DNA of 64,000 nt, from NCBI GenBank assembly GCA_025062375.1, contig JANXAG010000005.1, positions 1 to 64,000 on the forward strand, in the 5' to 3' direction. Made by a program: the position numbers and the translations under genes. Positions within the stretch are counted from its first letter, which is position 1. The number at the start of each line of letters is the position of its first letter. Below the pieces are notes generated by a model. It searched no databases, was not told the DNA's origin, and saw nothing but the letters and a program-made list of their open reading frames with translations. Below, one piece after another: positions 1-8,384 of this stretch. The DNA is from Anaerolineae bacterium (lineage in GTDB: Bacteria; Chloroflexota; Anaerolineae; SpSt-600).

Positions 1-175
1 GACCCCCAATTTTCCCCACCCTCGGGGGCATAGGGTTCGCCACGGTTAAGGGTCCCACTCGTGGGCGGGATGCTAAGGGTGGTTGATCGCTCCCTTTTTG
101 AGGTTTCTGGGGAATACCCCCGGGATGGGGGCTTCGCCAGAGGGTTCTTGCTCTTTGAGATACTTTCAATCCGGG
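1..175. other. Window-edge stretch without a gene
   Basis: No convincing coding frame is seen here. It lies just past the stop of the minus-strand replication operon. A short 5-bp C/G hairpin (117-121 with 127-131) could belong to a transcript end, but no T-tract follows on either strand, so I do not call a terminator. Confidence 0.4.
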
Positions 176-2425
176 TTATAAAAATGAAAGCTGAGCCCCA
201 GGTCTTTCTACTACAGGATCAAGCCCTATGATTTTCTGAAGGCTGTAACGGTCCGGGGTTTTCTCCTGGGCCAGACGCCTGAGGTGGCGATATTTTATGA
301 ATTGCCAGCCCTTTAAAGACGACCACAAAGGCATGTTCTTGAGTTTGTACCACACCAGAGCAGCCCTGCCCCCAGGAATTACGACGTAAGAACGAGGAAA
401 AGGCGGGGTAAAATGTCGCAGGAAAAGGCCAGTAAGGGCAGCGGTGCTTTCTACCAGAAAGCCAAAAGATGGGCTAACAATGACGCGAGGAAGTTCACCA
501 AAAACCGCCTTCTCCTCCCATATGAGGTCAAAAGGGGTCCTGCTCCCTTCCCTCACTTCAAACCCCAGTTTTTCCCCCAGTTCCCGAAGGATGCTCATTA
601 CCTCTTCTTTGTCCTTTTCCCTTCTTTCAGGTTCGTCTTCCAGCCGAAGACGCCATCCATTTTTTTCCTCCTGGCCGTAAGAGTTAAGGCATTCTTTCAG
701 GAAGTTTGCCTCAGGCACGAGAGGGCCAGGAAATCGCTCGTAGAAGTGTGTTTCAAGTTCGAGAAAAGTTAAGAAGCCCTTTTCCCAAAGAAGCCTGTAA
801 ACCTCTAATTCTGCCCGGTCGCTTAAAGGGTTGTGAAGAGGTGAGTAGCCGTGGAGGCCCAGAAGTGCTTCATCAGCCCAGGGTTTTACTTTGTTCATTT
901 CTTTCAAGGAAGCTATTGTTTTTTCCAGAAGGTTCCGGAATTCCTCCCGTTTTAGGTCGCTCCAGTTCCACGCTTTGCGAGAGCTCATCCACCATTCCAA
1001 AGCCAGTCGAAGAGAGGGAAGGGAAAGCGGTTCACCACAGTATTCCAGGATTTCCAGTATGGCTTCTTCAAGGATTTCTTCAATTCTTTTGACAATGGCA
1101 GGAGTTTCCACTTTCCCGACGCGAGGATTGGAGAAGATAAGTTGCACCTCAAGTTTTTTGTCTTTCTCCCGGAAAGAGAAACTTTCAGGATGTAGACCTG
1201 CCCTGATTCCAGCCAGGATGAGGCACTCAGCCATGACGTAGAGGATATCCTGGCCCAGGATGAGGGCAAAACCCCCAGGTTTAAGGAGGCCTTTGAGTTT
1301 GATTAAACTTTGTTTCATGGTTTCTTCATACCAGTCCCAACCGAAAGCCCTTTTAAGGGCAAGGGGCCGAAGGGGTTGAGCTGCCGAGGAACCCATCAGC
1401 CAGCCAGCCCACAGGAAATTCAAGGCCCACCAGGTTCTATCCAGAGGCGGCGGCTCAATGAGGAGGAGAGAAGCAGAAGCAGGAGGCACCTCTTTTTCCA
1501 GCCTCTTTATCCCCCACGGAGATAGAAGCAGTGCAGGCTGTTTTTCTTTTCCGAAGAATTCTTCCGGTTCGGCCAGGGGGAGGGGGCGGAAGAAACGGCG
1601 GAGGCTTTCGGCAGCAGCCCGAAAAGCTTTCCAGGCGTTGATCTCCACAAAGTTTTGAGGAGGATGAAGCCGCGTGGGTTTTCTCTTGAGCTCAGGGGAC
1701 GGATACAGGGAGAGAGATTGGTGCATAGCAACGAGAAGAGCCGTTTTCAAGGCCAGGGACTGGAAAGATTTTTCGGGGAAAAGGGTTTCTATTTTCACAA
1801 AGAGGGCATTCAGACAGTGTAGATTGCGCGGGGTATAAACCAGAGGCAAATCCTCAGCTTCGGGTGGGGAAATTTCTCCCGGAGGGAAAAGTCTGCCCAG
1901 GACGTACCAGTAATCGGGACCCTTCTCCTTGAGGTTTTCCAGAGGTTTCAGGTCCTTCGGAGCGAGAGGGAAAGTGCCCTGGGTGCCACATCTGGAGCAC
2001 TTAAGAGCTTTAGCCACCGGAGCTTTTTTCTCCCAGAGGAAAAAATCGGCCTCTACGTTTTCACCACACCCCGGGCATTCTACTTGATAGAGGGATTGAA
2101 GGTAATATCGCAGGAGTTTTTCCCCACGTGGGGCATCCATAAGGCGAGTTAAAGCCGGGGAAAATTCCTCCCAGCGGCCGTGAAGGGCTTTGAGGGGGAG
2201 GATGGCTAAAGGGTTAAAATTTGAGGCGATAACTTTGTAACCTGAATTCAAAAGCTCAAGGGGCAAGAGGGGGCTCAGGCAAAACGGGATGAGAATTAGC
2301 GAGCCAGGAGAGGTTAATTCTCTGGCATAATAAGCAACTACCCCTTCTGGAACCATAGGCCAGAAGGGGTCACCGGCGATAAACTCTGCGGGCCTTCCCG
2401 GGAGGAAGCGATCGCCCAAGGTCAT
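176..2425 (-). CDS. Degenerate DNA-methylase-like protein with zinc ribbon
   Basis: A 749-residue protein whose layout resembles the adenine-specific DNA methylases that carry a zinc ribbon (COG1743/DUF1156 type). A motif-I-like strand and helix lie at about residues 43-80 and end in a SNFNPLA stretch. A zinc ribbon follows (C117, C120, C143, C146). The region where DPPY is expected reads IEPPPLD (about 323-329), followed by the aromatic-rich stretch typical of the family. The glycines of motif I and the DPPY tetrad are both lost, so methyl transfer is doubtful. The C-terminal 150 residues are unassigned. The start chosen is the ATG at 2425, which overlaps the upstream stop as ATGA. An upstream in-frame extension lies inside the neighbouring gene. 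It is the last gene of the dnaB operon, so a role in replication or DNA binding is inferred. Family assignment is moderately sure and function is unknown. Confidence 0.6.
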   Translation of the reverse strand: MTLGDRFLPGRPAEFIAGDPFWPMVPEGVVAYYARELTSPGSLILIPFCLSPLLPLELLNSGYKVIASNFNPLAILPLKALHGRWEEFSPALTRLMDAPRGEKLLRYYLQSLYQVECPGCGENVEADFFLWEKKAPVAKALKCSRCGTQGTFPLAPKDLKPLENLKEKGPDYWYVLGRLFPPGEISPPEAEDLPLVYTPRNLHCLNALFVKIETLFPEKSFQSLALKTALLVAMHQSLSLYPSPELKRKPTRLHPPQNFVEINAWKAFRAAAESLRRFFRPLPLAEPEEFFGKEKQPALLLSPWGIKRLEKEVPPASASLLLIEPPPLDRTWWALNFLWAGWLMGSSAAQPLRPLALKRAFGWDWYEETMKQSLIKLKGLLKPGGFALILGQDILYVMAECLILAGIRAGLHPESFSFREKDKKLEVQLIFSNPRVGKVETPAIVKRIEEILEEAILEILEYCGEPLSLPSLRLALEWWMSSRKAWNWSDLKREEFRNLLEKTIASLKEMNKVKPWADEALLGLHGYSPLHNPLSDRAELEVYRLLWEKGFLTFLELETHFYERFPGPLVPEANFLKECLNSYGQEEKNGWRLRLEDEPERREKDKEEVMSILRELGEKLGFEVREGSRTPFDLIWEEKAVFGELPRVIVSPSFGFLVESTAALTGLFLRHFTPPFPRSYVVIPGGRAALVWYKLKNMPLWSSLKGWQFIKYRHLRRLAQEKTPDRYSLQKIIGLDPVVERPGAQLSFL

Positions 2426-3783
2426 CTTCGGCCTTTGTAGTACTCCGGAACAGTCAGGGCAAAAACGGTGGAGATGGCCGGATCTAACATTCGGAAACGT
2501 ATGCGTGGGTCTATTTCCTCCAGGTCTTTTGAAGTGGTAATTACGGTAGGGAGGCGAGCCACATAGCGGTGGTTGAACAGCTGGTAGAGCTTTTCTCGAG
2601 CCCATGGGGTAGCGCTTTCAGTCCCCAGATCGTCCAAAACCAGGAAAGGAGCATTGCGAACTTCTTCAAAGGCCTGGTCGTAGGAGACAGGGCTTGAAGG
2701 GCTGAAGGTAGCCCTGAGGTAATCCAGAAAATCGGGGACTACTACGAAGATGACCTGATGGCCCTGGCTGGCTATGTAGTTGGCGATGGCTGCAGCCAAA
2801 TGGGTTTTGCCGCATCCGGGAGTTTTACCCATAATGACAAGCCAGCCTTCAGGTTTCCTGGCATATTCTTTTGCGATCCGGAGGGCTTCTTTGAGGTTGC
2901 GGCGTTCTTCAGGCCTCAGCGTCACCTCGTCAGTTCTCAGGTCAAAATTTTCAAAGGTCATGTGGCGATATAACCCCAAGGCAGAAAGGGAAGAAGAGCT
3001 CTGGGAAGTTGCCAGCCGGTAGTCAGGAGCCTTTATGGTGATAATTTCAGTAAAGTCCGGGTCGGCCAGGCGGGAGCGAAGGCGAGGGTCTATCTCTTCC
3101 AGCTCCAGGTCAGTGGTGACAACAGTGGGAAGGCGGGCTAAGTAGCGGTGGTTGAGGAGTTGGAAGAGTTTTTCCCGAGCCCAGGAGGTGGTAGAGTGAG
3201 CTCCGAGATCGTCCAGGATAAGGAGAGGGGCATTGCGGATTTCATCAAAGCGTTCATCGTAATCCACCAGGGAGCCCGGGGAAAAAGTCGTGCGCAAGTA
3301 ATCCAGGAGATCAGGGACTGCAATAAATATAGCGGGTTCGCCCTTCTGGAGGCGGTAGTTGGCTATAGCCGCCGCCAGATGGGTCTTTCCAGAGCCATAT
3401 CCTCCCTTTATTAGGAGCCATCCCTTGGGATTTTGGGCAAAACGCAGAGCTGCTTCGTAAGCGAGTCGGAGGTTCAGGCGCAGCTCCTCAGGAAGCCCAA
3501 CTCCCTCTGGCTTGAAAGTTTCAAAGGTCATGTGCTGAAGGTAAGAGAGGCTTGTCCAGCGTCCCAGGTGGGCCATTCTCTTCTTTTCCATCTCTTTTAT
3601 CTTGCACTGGCAAGGGATGAGTTTACCGAAGTCGGGGTGACCCACCGGGACGTCTTTCACGAAGAAGCCTTTACCTTTGCAGTAGGGACAAACTTCGGAA
3701 GTTTCAATATTTGATGAATCGGGAGTATTTGCTCCGGAGGAAGCTGTAGCGGTCCTCCTCAGGAGATCGTTTAGCTTTTGCAT
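2422..3783 (-). CDS. DnaC/DnaI-like helicase loader with two tandem AAA+ modules
   Basis: A 453-residue ATPase. The N-terminus has a CPYC...CQC cluster (C32, C35, C58, C60), like the zinc domain of DnaI-type loaders. Two homologous AAA+ modules follow. The first has Walker A at 127-134 (GGYGSGKT) and Walker B LLILDDLG at about 187-194. The second has Walker A ending GCGKT at 323-327 and Walker B FLVLDDLG at about 380-387. The modules align along their whole length with an offset near 190 residues, so this is an internal duplication. Known DnaC/DnaI loaders have one module, are 240-310 residues long, and load DnaB on the origin. The ATG at 3783 has a good Shine-Dalgarno (GGGAAGGA) although it lies 80 nt inside dnaD. 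The gene sits directly downstream of dnaB and dnaD, which supports a loader role. Confidence 0.85.
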   Translation of the reverse strand: MQKLNDLLRRTATASSGANTPDSSNIETSEVCPYCKGKGFFVKDVPVGHPDFGKLIPCQCKIKEMEKKRMAHLGRWTSLSYLQHMTFETFKPEGVGLPEELRLNLRLAYEAALRFAQNPKGWLLIKGGYGSGKTHLAAAIANYRLQKGEPAIFIAVPDLLDYLRTTFSPGSLVDYDERFDEIRNAPLLILDDLGAHSTTSWAREKLFQLLNHRYLARLPTVVTTDLELEEIDPRLRSRLADPDFTEIITIKAPDYRLATSQSSSSLSALGLYRHMTFENFDLRTDEVTLRPEERRNLKEALRIAKEYARKPEGWLVIMGKTPGCGKTHLAAAIANYIASQGHQVIFVVVPDFLDYLRATFSPSSPVSYDQAFEEVRNAPFLVLDDLGTESATPWAREKLYQLFNHRYVARLPTVITTSKDLEEIDPRIRFRMLDPAISTVFALTVPEYYKGRR

Positions 3784-4423
3784 CGTCCTTCCCTTCCGCA
3801 GCCCACCTTTCCAGAATGCGTTTTATGTATCTCCAGTTCCGGATGTTCCTCTCCACTGCAATTTTGAAAGCCTCCTCAATCCACCCTTGAGGGTAGGTGG
3901 CTTCAGCTTCCAGAAGCTCTTCGGCTATCAGGGGGGAAACAAGGCCTATATTCTGTTCGTAAAGGGTAAATATAGCAGGCCTTACTTCTTTCAAAGTTAC
4001 CTTCTTTCCCACAAGGCCCTCCAAAGGCAATTCACCCCGAGAGGCCTTCTCAGCTGCCTGACGCCCTCGCTCGCTGTTCAGAAAGTAGAATTCTTTCTCC
4101 TGACCGTCGGCGCTTGCTTTTACCAGAAGGAGGGTACCTCGAGCAACAGCCTTTTCCAGCCCCTTTCTCAGATTTTCCTCAGGCGAAGCTCCTCCCAGGT
4201 CCAGAGCTCTGAGGAGCACCGGATCCGATGCCATCTCCTCAAAGCTGACATAAGGGGCCCGATTTTCCCGGTGTTCTATGAGCCAGAATATGTAAAGGGT
4301 AACCTTCAGTTCTGGGAGATTGTCAATGAAAGGGAAGAGCTCGCTGAAGAACAAGTCCGGTATGCGAACTACCGGGAGTTTTCCCGAGGGAAAGCCACTA
4401 AATCCTCTGCTAAAGTTCCTCAT
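3704..4423 (-). CDS. dnaD: DnaD-domain replication initiation protein
   Basis: A 239-residue protein. The C-terminal half (about 150-215) carries the DnaD (DnaB_2) domain, recognised by the helix pattern around [10 protein letters not shown] and the closing Y-x3-I-x3-W motif (YIKRILERW). The N-terminal half looks like the winged-helix domain that oligomerises in DnaD. DnaD proteins remodel origin DNA and help bring in the helicase and its loader. The ATG at 4423 is preceded by GGTGAGG at good spacing. A TTG at 4447 would extend it by 8 residues and is less likely. It overlaps dnaB by 14 nt and the loader gene by 80 nt, so the three are translated as one operon. Function is inferred from domain and context. 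Confidence 0.85.
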   Translation of the reverse strand: MRNFSRGFSGFPSGKLPVVRIPDLFFSELFPFIDNLPELKVTLYIFWLIEHRENRAPYVSFEEMASDPVLLRALDLGGASPEENLRKGLEKAVARGTLLLVKASADGQEKEFYFLNSERGRQAAEKASRGELPLEGLVGKKVTLKEVRPAIFTLYEQNIGLVSPLIAEELLEAEATYPQGWIEEAFKIAVERNIRNWRYIKRILERWAAEGKDDAKAKRSPEEDRYSFLRSKYSRFIKY

Positions 4424-5774
4424 ACCCCTCACCAAGCTCAAAATCAAGTCCTTCTCGCAGAAGTTCCACCTCTACGAATTGAGCCACTTCTTTGCGGAAG
4501 TAAAGGGGCACGACGCCCGTTGGGCCGTTGCGGTGCTTGGCCACGATAATTTCGGCAATGTTCTGCTTTTCGGTCTCGGGATTGTACATTTCCTCCCGAT
4601 ACACAAACATCACCACGTCCGAGTCTTGCTCTATGCTTCCTGATTCTCTAAGGTCCGAGAGGATAGGCCTTTTATCTTGCCTCTGTTCTACAGCCCGGGA
4701 AAGCTGGGAAAGGGCTATCACGGGGATATTGAGTTCCCGGGCTAAAGATTTAAGAGAGCGAGAGATGTAAGAAATTTCCTGCACCCTGTTTTCGGAACGA
4801 GAATCTCCCTGCATTAGCTGAAGGTAATCCACAATGATGAGGTCAAGGCCATGCTCAGCGTGAAGGCGGCGGGCCTTAGCCCTCAGTTCCATCGCCGATA
4901 TAGCTGGGGTGTCATCCAGGAATATGAGGGTTTCCGAGAGGATGCCAATGGCCTGGACCACCCTTGGCCATTCTTCATCCCTTATGAGACCAAGGCGCAA
5001 TCTCTGGGAATCTACACCGGTCTCAGCAGCCAGAAGGCGCTGGACTACCTGCTCAGCGGACATTTCCAGGCTGAAGATGGCGACCCTCTGACCGTAGCGT
5101 TTGGCGGCGTTGTGGGCTATGGATAGGGCAAAGCTGGATTTGCCCATCCCAGGCCTTCCAGCAATTACGATGAAATCGGATTTCTGAAGGCCTCCCAGGA
5201 GCTTATCCAGCTGAGAGAAGCCCGTAGGCACACCCATGAATTCACCACGGTGTCGGTGGAGGTATTCTATGCGTTCAAAGTATTCCTCAAGGACTTGCTT
5301 TATGTGAAAGACATCGCGGCGGAGGCGGCGCTGGGAGACCCCGAAGATTATTTGCTCCGCTTTATCCACTACCTCTTCCACATTTCCTGAAGCGTCGTAA
5401 GCTAAGGAGGCAATTTCCCCAGCGGCTGAGATAAGCCTCCTCAGGGTGGCAGTTCTCTCCACAATTTGAGCATAATGTTCAAGATGAATGGGGGTGGGGA
5501 CTGCATTTATGAGGGAGGTTATGTAAGCCTCACCCCCCACTTCCCCAAGGATTCCTTTTCTGTTTAGCTCTTCGCACAGAGTTATAAAATCTACAGGCTC
5601 TCGCCGCTCATACAAATCAAGGATAGCCTGATAGATGAGGCTGTGGGCTCTGTTGTAAAAATCATCAGGGCGAAGCCATGAAGCTACCTTTACCACCGCT
5701 TCGCCATCCAGGAGGAGGCTCCCAAGGACTGATTGTTCAGCTTCCAGATTGTGCGGAGGAAGTCTTTCCACCAT
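4410..5774 (-). CDS. dnaB: Replicative DNA helicase DnaB
   Basis: A 454-residue hexameric helicase that unwinds DNA at the replication fork. The N-terminal domain begins with the typical [18 protein letters not shown] stretch. The RecA-like C-terminal domain has Walker [10 protein letters not shown] (about 206-214), Walker [13 protein letters not shown], and the H4 region [23 protein letters not shown] split around its usual positions. Length and motif order are those of a full-size bacterial DnaB and no intein is seen. It starts 2 nt after the bifunctional nuclease gene ends and overlaps dnaD, so it is the second gene of a five-gene operon that also holds a loader-like protein. Confidence 0.97.
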   Translation of the reverse strand: MVERLPPHNLEAEQSVLGSLLLDGEAVVKVASWLRPDDFYNRAHSLIYQAILDLYERREPVDFITLCEELNRKGILGEVGGEAYITSLINAVPTPIHLEHYAQIVERTATLRRLISAAGEIASLAYDASGNVEEVVDKAEQIIFGVSQRRLRRDVFHIKQVLEEYFERIEYLHRHRGEFMGVPTGFSQLDKLLGGLQKSDFIVIAGRPGMGKSSFALSIAHNAAKRYGQRVAIFSLEMSAEQVVQRLLAAETGVDSQRLRLGLIRDEEWPRVVQAIGILSETLIFLDDTPAISAMELRAKARRLHAEHGLDLIIVDYLQLMQGDSRSENRVQEISYISRSLKSLARELNIPVIALSQLSRAVEQRQDKRPILSDLRESGSIEQDSDVVMFVYREEMYNPETEKQNIAEIIVAKHRNGPTGVVPLYFRKEVAQFVEVELLREGLDFELGEGYEEL

Positions 5775-5776
5775 GC

Positions 5777-6292
5777 TTAATCCATCTTCTCCAAACCTTC
5801 AAGGTCATCCAGGTCCAGTTTCTCCAGGAAATCCTTGAAGGGCTTGAGATCTTCATCCTTCACTTCTTCTTTCTCCCCGATGACTATCTCTTCTTCGGGG
5901 GTGATGGCTGCTTGGTCCATCACCTCATCGGCCACGTAGATGGGGACGTTGGCTCTTACGGCCAGGGCTATGGCGTCGCTCGGGCGTGAATCCACCTCAA
6001 TTCTGTTGCCGTTGATTTCCAAGATTATCCGGGCATAGAAGGTATCGTTGCGCAAATCGTCCACAACAACGTAGGCAACTTTAGCCCCAAGACTGTGGAT
6101 CACAGACTTCAGGAGGTCGTGGGTCAAAGGGCGCGCCACCTGCACTCCCTCCAGGTGAATGGCAATCGCATCGGCTTCAAAGGGGCCAATCCAGATAGGA
6201 AGGTAGCGGTTTGAACCCACCTCCTTAAGCACAACCACCCTGTGTTGAGATAACAGGCTTACCCTTATGCTATCTACCGTAACTTCAACCAT
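5777..6292 (-). CDS. Bifunctional nuclease family protein (BFN/DUF151)
   Basis: A 171-residue protein with the bifunctional nuclease domain at about residues 5-130, recognised by the order [16 protein letters not shown], then R-PLTHDLL, then [11 protein letters not shown], which are conserved in the family. A charged Asp/Glu-rich tail follows. Family members have been reported to have DNase and RNase activity, but in most bacteria the role is unknown. The start chosen is the ATG at 6292 because GGAGGAAA sits just before it. An in-frame extension to 6355 would run through the promoter. It is the first gene of the dnaB operon, so it may share growth-linked expression with replication genes. Confidence 0.85.
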   Translation of the reverse strand: MVEVTVDSIRVSLLSQHRVVVLKEVGSNRYLPIWIGPFEADAIAIHLEGVQVARPLTHDLLKSVIHSLGAKVAYVVVDDLRNDTFYARIILEINGNRIEVDSRPSDAIALAVRANVPIYVADEVMDQAAITPEEEIVIGEKEEVKDEDLKPFKDFLEKLDLDDLEGLEKMD

Positions 6293-6326
6293 TTTCCTCC
6301 TCCTGGATTGCGATTTTCTCAAACTA

Positions 6327-6355
6327 ATTATACCACCTGGGATAGGCTTTGGCAA
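6327..6355 (-). promoter_or_regulatory. Promoter of the nuclease-dnaB operon
   Basis: Read on the minus strand: -35 TTGCCA (6355-6350), 17-nt spacer, -10 TATAAT (6332-6327) preceded by TGG, giving an extended -10. Transcription would start near 6320, leaving a leader of about 28 nt. Confidence 0.75.
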
Positions 6356-6363
6356 TGGAAGTT

Positions 6364-6392
6364 TTGTCCTGCAGCCATTTATAGCCTATAAT
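6364..6392 (+). promoter_or_regulatory. Promoter of the DUF362-fmt pair
   Basis: -35 TTGTCC (6364-6369), 17-nt spacer, -10 TATAAT (6387-6392). Transcription would start near 6399. It is divergent from, and about 10 nt away from, the promoter of the dnaB operon, so the two face apart in a 125-bp gap. Confidence 0.65.
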
Positions 6393-6417
6393 TATTGCCA
6401 ACAAGGAGGGGAAAGCT

Positions 6418-7437
6418 TTGCTCAATCAAGCACTGGTAGCTCTTGTCAGAGGCGAAGACCGTTATCAGAACGTTGCCCTGGCGTTGGATCTCATAAAAGA
6501 CCAGATAAACCTGGGGGGCAAGAAGCTTGTCCTTGTAAAGGTGAATTTTGTCTCTACCACCAATCAGCTGGCTGCGACCCACGTGGAAGCTACAAGGGCA
6601 GTGCTGGATTTCGTCCGGGCTCATTATTCGGGCCCTCTCGTGATTGCCGAGGGATCTGCTACCGCCCCTACCTTTGAGGGTTTCAAGAACTACGGCTACC
6701 TCCCCCTCGCTTCTGAATACGATGCCATGCTTATGGATTTAAATGCGGACGAGTGGGAGGAAGTGGAGATATTGGACTATCGCTTGCGTCCCATGAAAGT
6801 GCGGGTGGCCAGGACAGTTCTGGAAAGCGATTTCCGCATAAGTGTAGCTCCTCCAAAAACCCACGACACCGTAGTGGTGACTCTTTCCCTCAAGAATATA
6901 ATCGTGGGTAGTTTGATTCAGGACCAGGGAGGAACTTCCGCTCTAGTAAATCTGGTTAAACGCTTCACTCCTTCATGGGTTTCCTCTTCCCCTCTGGCTC
7001 AGAGGCTCAAAACACAGGCTTCGGGGAACCTTTTCCGGAACGATAAAGCCGCCATTCACCAGGGATATGAAGCCATAAACCTCAACATGTACCGACTGGC
7101 AAAGGTGCTCTGGCCCCATCTTTCGGTTATAGACGGTTTTGAGGGAATGGAAGGAAATGGCCCAATCTCCGGCAGCCCTGTGCCCTGGCGGATCGCTCTG
7201 GCCGGGACAGACCCTCTGGCTGTGGATTCCCTGACTACTTACCTTATGGGTTTTGACCCGGATGAGGTGGGTTACCTTTACTACTGCAAAGTCAGAAACC
7301 TTGGGGTGGGCGATCTCGCCAGAATAAAGGTGGTGGGAAATGTTTCCCCCGAGGAAGTCCGCCGGCGCTTTCGTCCTCACCCATCCTATAGAGCACAGCT
7401 TTCCTGGAAGTTTTCGGAGGCAGAAAGCTACCTGTGA
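6418..7437 (+). CDS. DUF362 domain protein
   Basis: A 339-residue protein of the DUF362 family. Typical stretches are the N-terminal KVNFVSTTNQLAATH segment, the VAPPKTHDTVVVTLSLKN segment around residues 143-160, and the DGFEGMEGNGP...GTDPLAVD block at about 237-265. No cysteine cluster is present, unlike the family members fused to ferredoxin domains. The biochemical role of the family is not settled. The start is a TTG at 6418 with AAGGAGG about 8 nt upstream, and no better ATG exists in frame. Its stop overlaps the GTG start of fmt (GTGA), so the two are translationally coupled, although I see no functional link. Confidence 0.8.
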   Translation: MLNQALVALVRGEDRYQNVALALDLIKDQINLGGKKLVLVKVNFVSTTNQLAATHVEATRAVLDFVRAHYSGPLVIAEGSATAPTFEGFKNYGYLPLASEYDAMLMDLNADEWEEVEILDYRLRPMKVRVARTVLESDFRISVAPPKTHDTVVVTLSLKNIIVGSLIQDQGGTSALVNLVKRFTPSWVSSSPLAQRLKTQASGNLFRNDKAAIHQGYEAINLNMYRLAKVLWPHLSVIDGFEGMEGNGPISGSPVPWRIALAGTDPLAVDSLTTYLMGFDPDEVGYLYYCKVRNLGVGDLARIKVVGNVSPEEVRRRFRPHPSYRAQLSWKFSEAESYL

Positions 7438-8384
7438 AGGCAAAAGTTCTTTTCATGGGCTCACCTGGCTTTGCCGTCCCGATATTGAAAGAATTGCTGG
7501 CTTCCCACCATGTGGTGGGAGTAATCACTCAGCCCGACAGGCCAGCGGGAAGAGGCCTTAAACTCAAGCCCCCGCCCGTTAAAGAGCTGGCCCTGGCCCA
7601 CAATATCCCCATTCTTCAGCCTGAAAGCCTGAGGCGTGAAGGGGCTATCAACTGGATAAAGGAGAAAGACCCAGATGTAATTGTGGTGGCAGCCTTCGGG
7701 CAGATTCTTCCCCCGGCTGTGCTTCAGATTCCTCCCCATGGATGCCTCAACGTCCACGCATCCCTGCTCCCCCGCTACAGAGGGGCAGCGCCCATCCCGG
7801 CCGCCATCCTCAACGGCGACCAGGAAACCGGCATTACCATAATTCTGATGGACGAAGGCCTTGATACTGGCCCGGTGGTGGCCCGCAGGGCTATCCCCAT
7901 CTCGCCCGAAGATACAGCCGGCACCCTCGCTGACAAACTTGCTGCCCTCGGGGCCGAACTTCTGCTGGAAATCCTGCCAGCGTGGGTCAACGGGCAAATA
8001 GAACCTCAGCCTCAGGAAGGCGAAGCTACTTATACAAAGCCCATCAGGAAAGAGGAAGGTCTTTTGGACTGGAGGCTTTCCGGGGAAGTCCTGGCCAGGA
8101 AAGTGAGAGCCTTCAACCCCTGGCCCGGCGCTTTCACCTTCTGGAAGGGCAAGCTCCTCAAAATCTGGAAAGCCCTCCCGGTTACCTCCACAGCAGAAAA
8201 TGCGCCAGGAACGGTCTTCAGAGATAACGAGGGAATAAAAGTGGCCTGCGGCTCGGGAGCCCTGCTCCTGAAAGAAATTCAAATTGAGGGCAAAGGCAGG
8301 GTAGGGCCTGAAGAGTTTGCCAGAGGTTACAGGGATTTCATAGGTTCCACCCTCACATCAACCCCAGCAGAAAGCTCTCGGTAG
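7434..8384 (+). CDS. fmt: Methionyl-tRNA formyltransferase
   Basis: A 316-residue enzyme that transfers a formyl group from 10-formyl-tetrahydrofolate to initiator Met-tRNA. The N-terminal Rossmann half holds the folate-binding and catalytic region, with N-V-H in CLNVHASLLPRYRGAAPI and the D of DEGLDTGPV. The C-terminal half has the tRNA-binding OB domain with VRAFNPWPGAF. Length matches the family. The start is GTG at 7434, overlapping the stop of the DUF362 gene. The 3' end overlaps the convergent ECF ATPase gene by 32 nt, so both proteins use the same bases for their C-termini. def is not next to it, unlike in many bacteria. Confidence 0.96.
   Translation: MKAKVLFMGSPGFAVPILKELLASHHVVGVITQPDRPAGRGLKLKPPPVKELALAHNIPILQPESLRREGAINWIKEKDPDVIVVAAFGQILPPAVLQIPPHGCLNVHASLLPRYRGAAPIPAAILNGDQETGITIILMDEGLDTGPVVARRAIPISPEDTAGTLADKLAALGAELLLEILPAWVNGQIEPQPQEGEATYTKPIRKEEGLLDWRLSGEVLARKVRAFNPWPGAFTFWKGKLLKIWKALPVTSTAENAPGTVFRDNEGIKVACGSGALLLKEIQIEGKGRVGPEEFARGYRDFIGSTLTSTPAESSR

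Noticed and set aside
117-131. Hairpin as terminator of the dnaB operon
   Set aside because: Only 5 bp, with no T-tract on either side.
2422-3783. Assembly artefact explaining the loader duplication
   Set aside because: The two modules differ at many positions throughout, so this is an old duplication rather than a repeated read segment.
7461-8282. 273-codon minus-strand frame inside fmt
   Set aside because: Antisense shadow of a well-conserved formyltransferase, with no recognisable protein.
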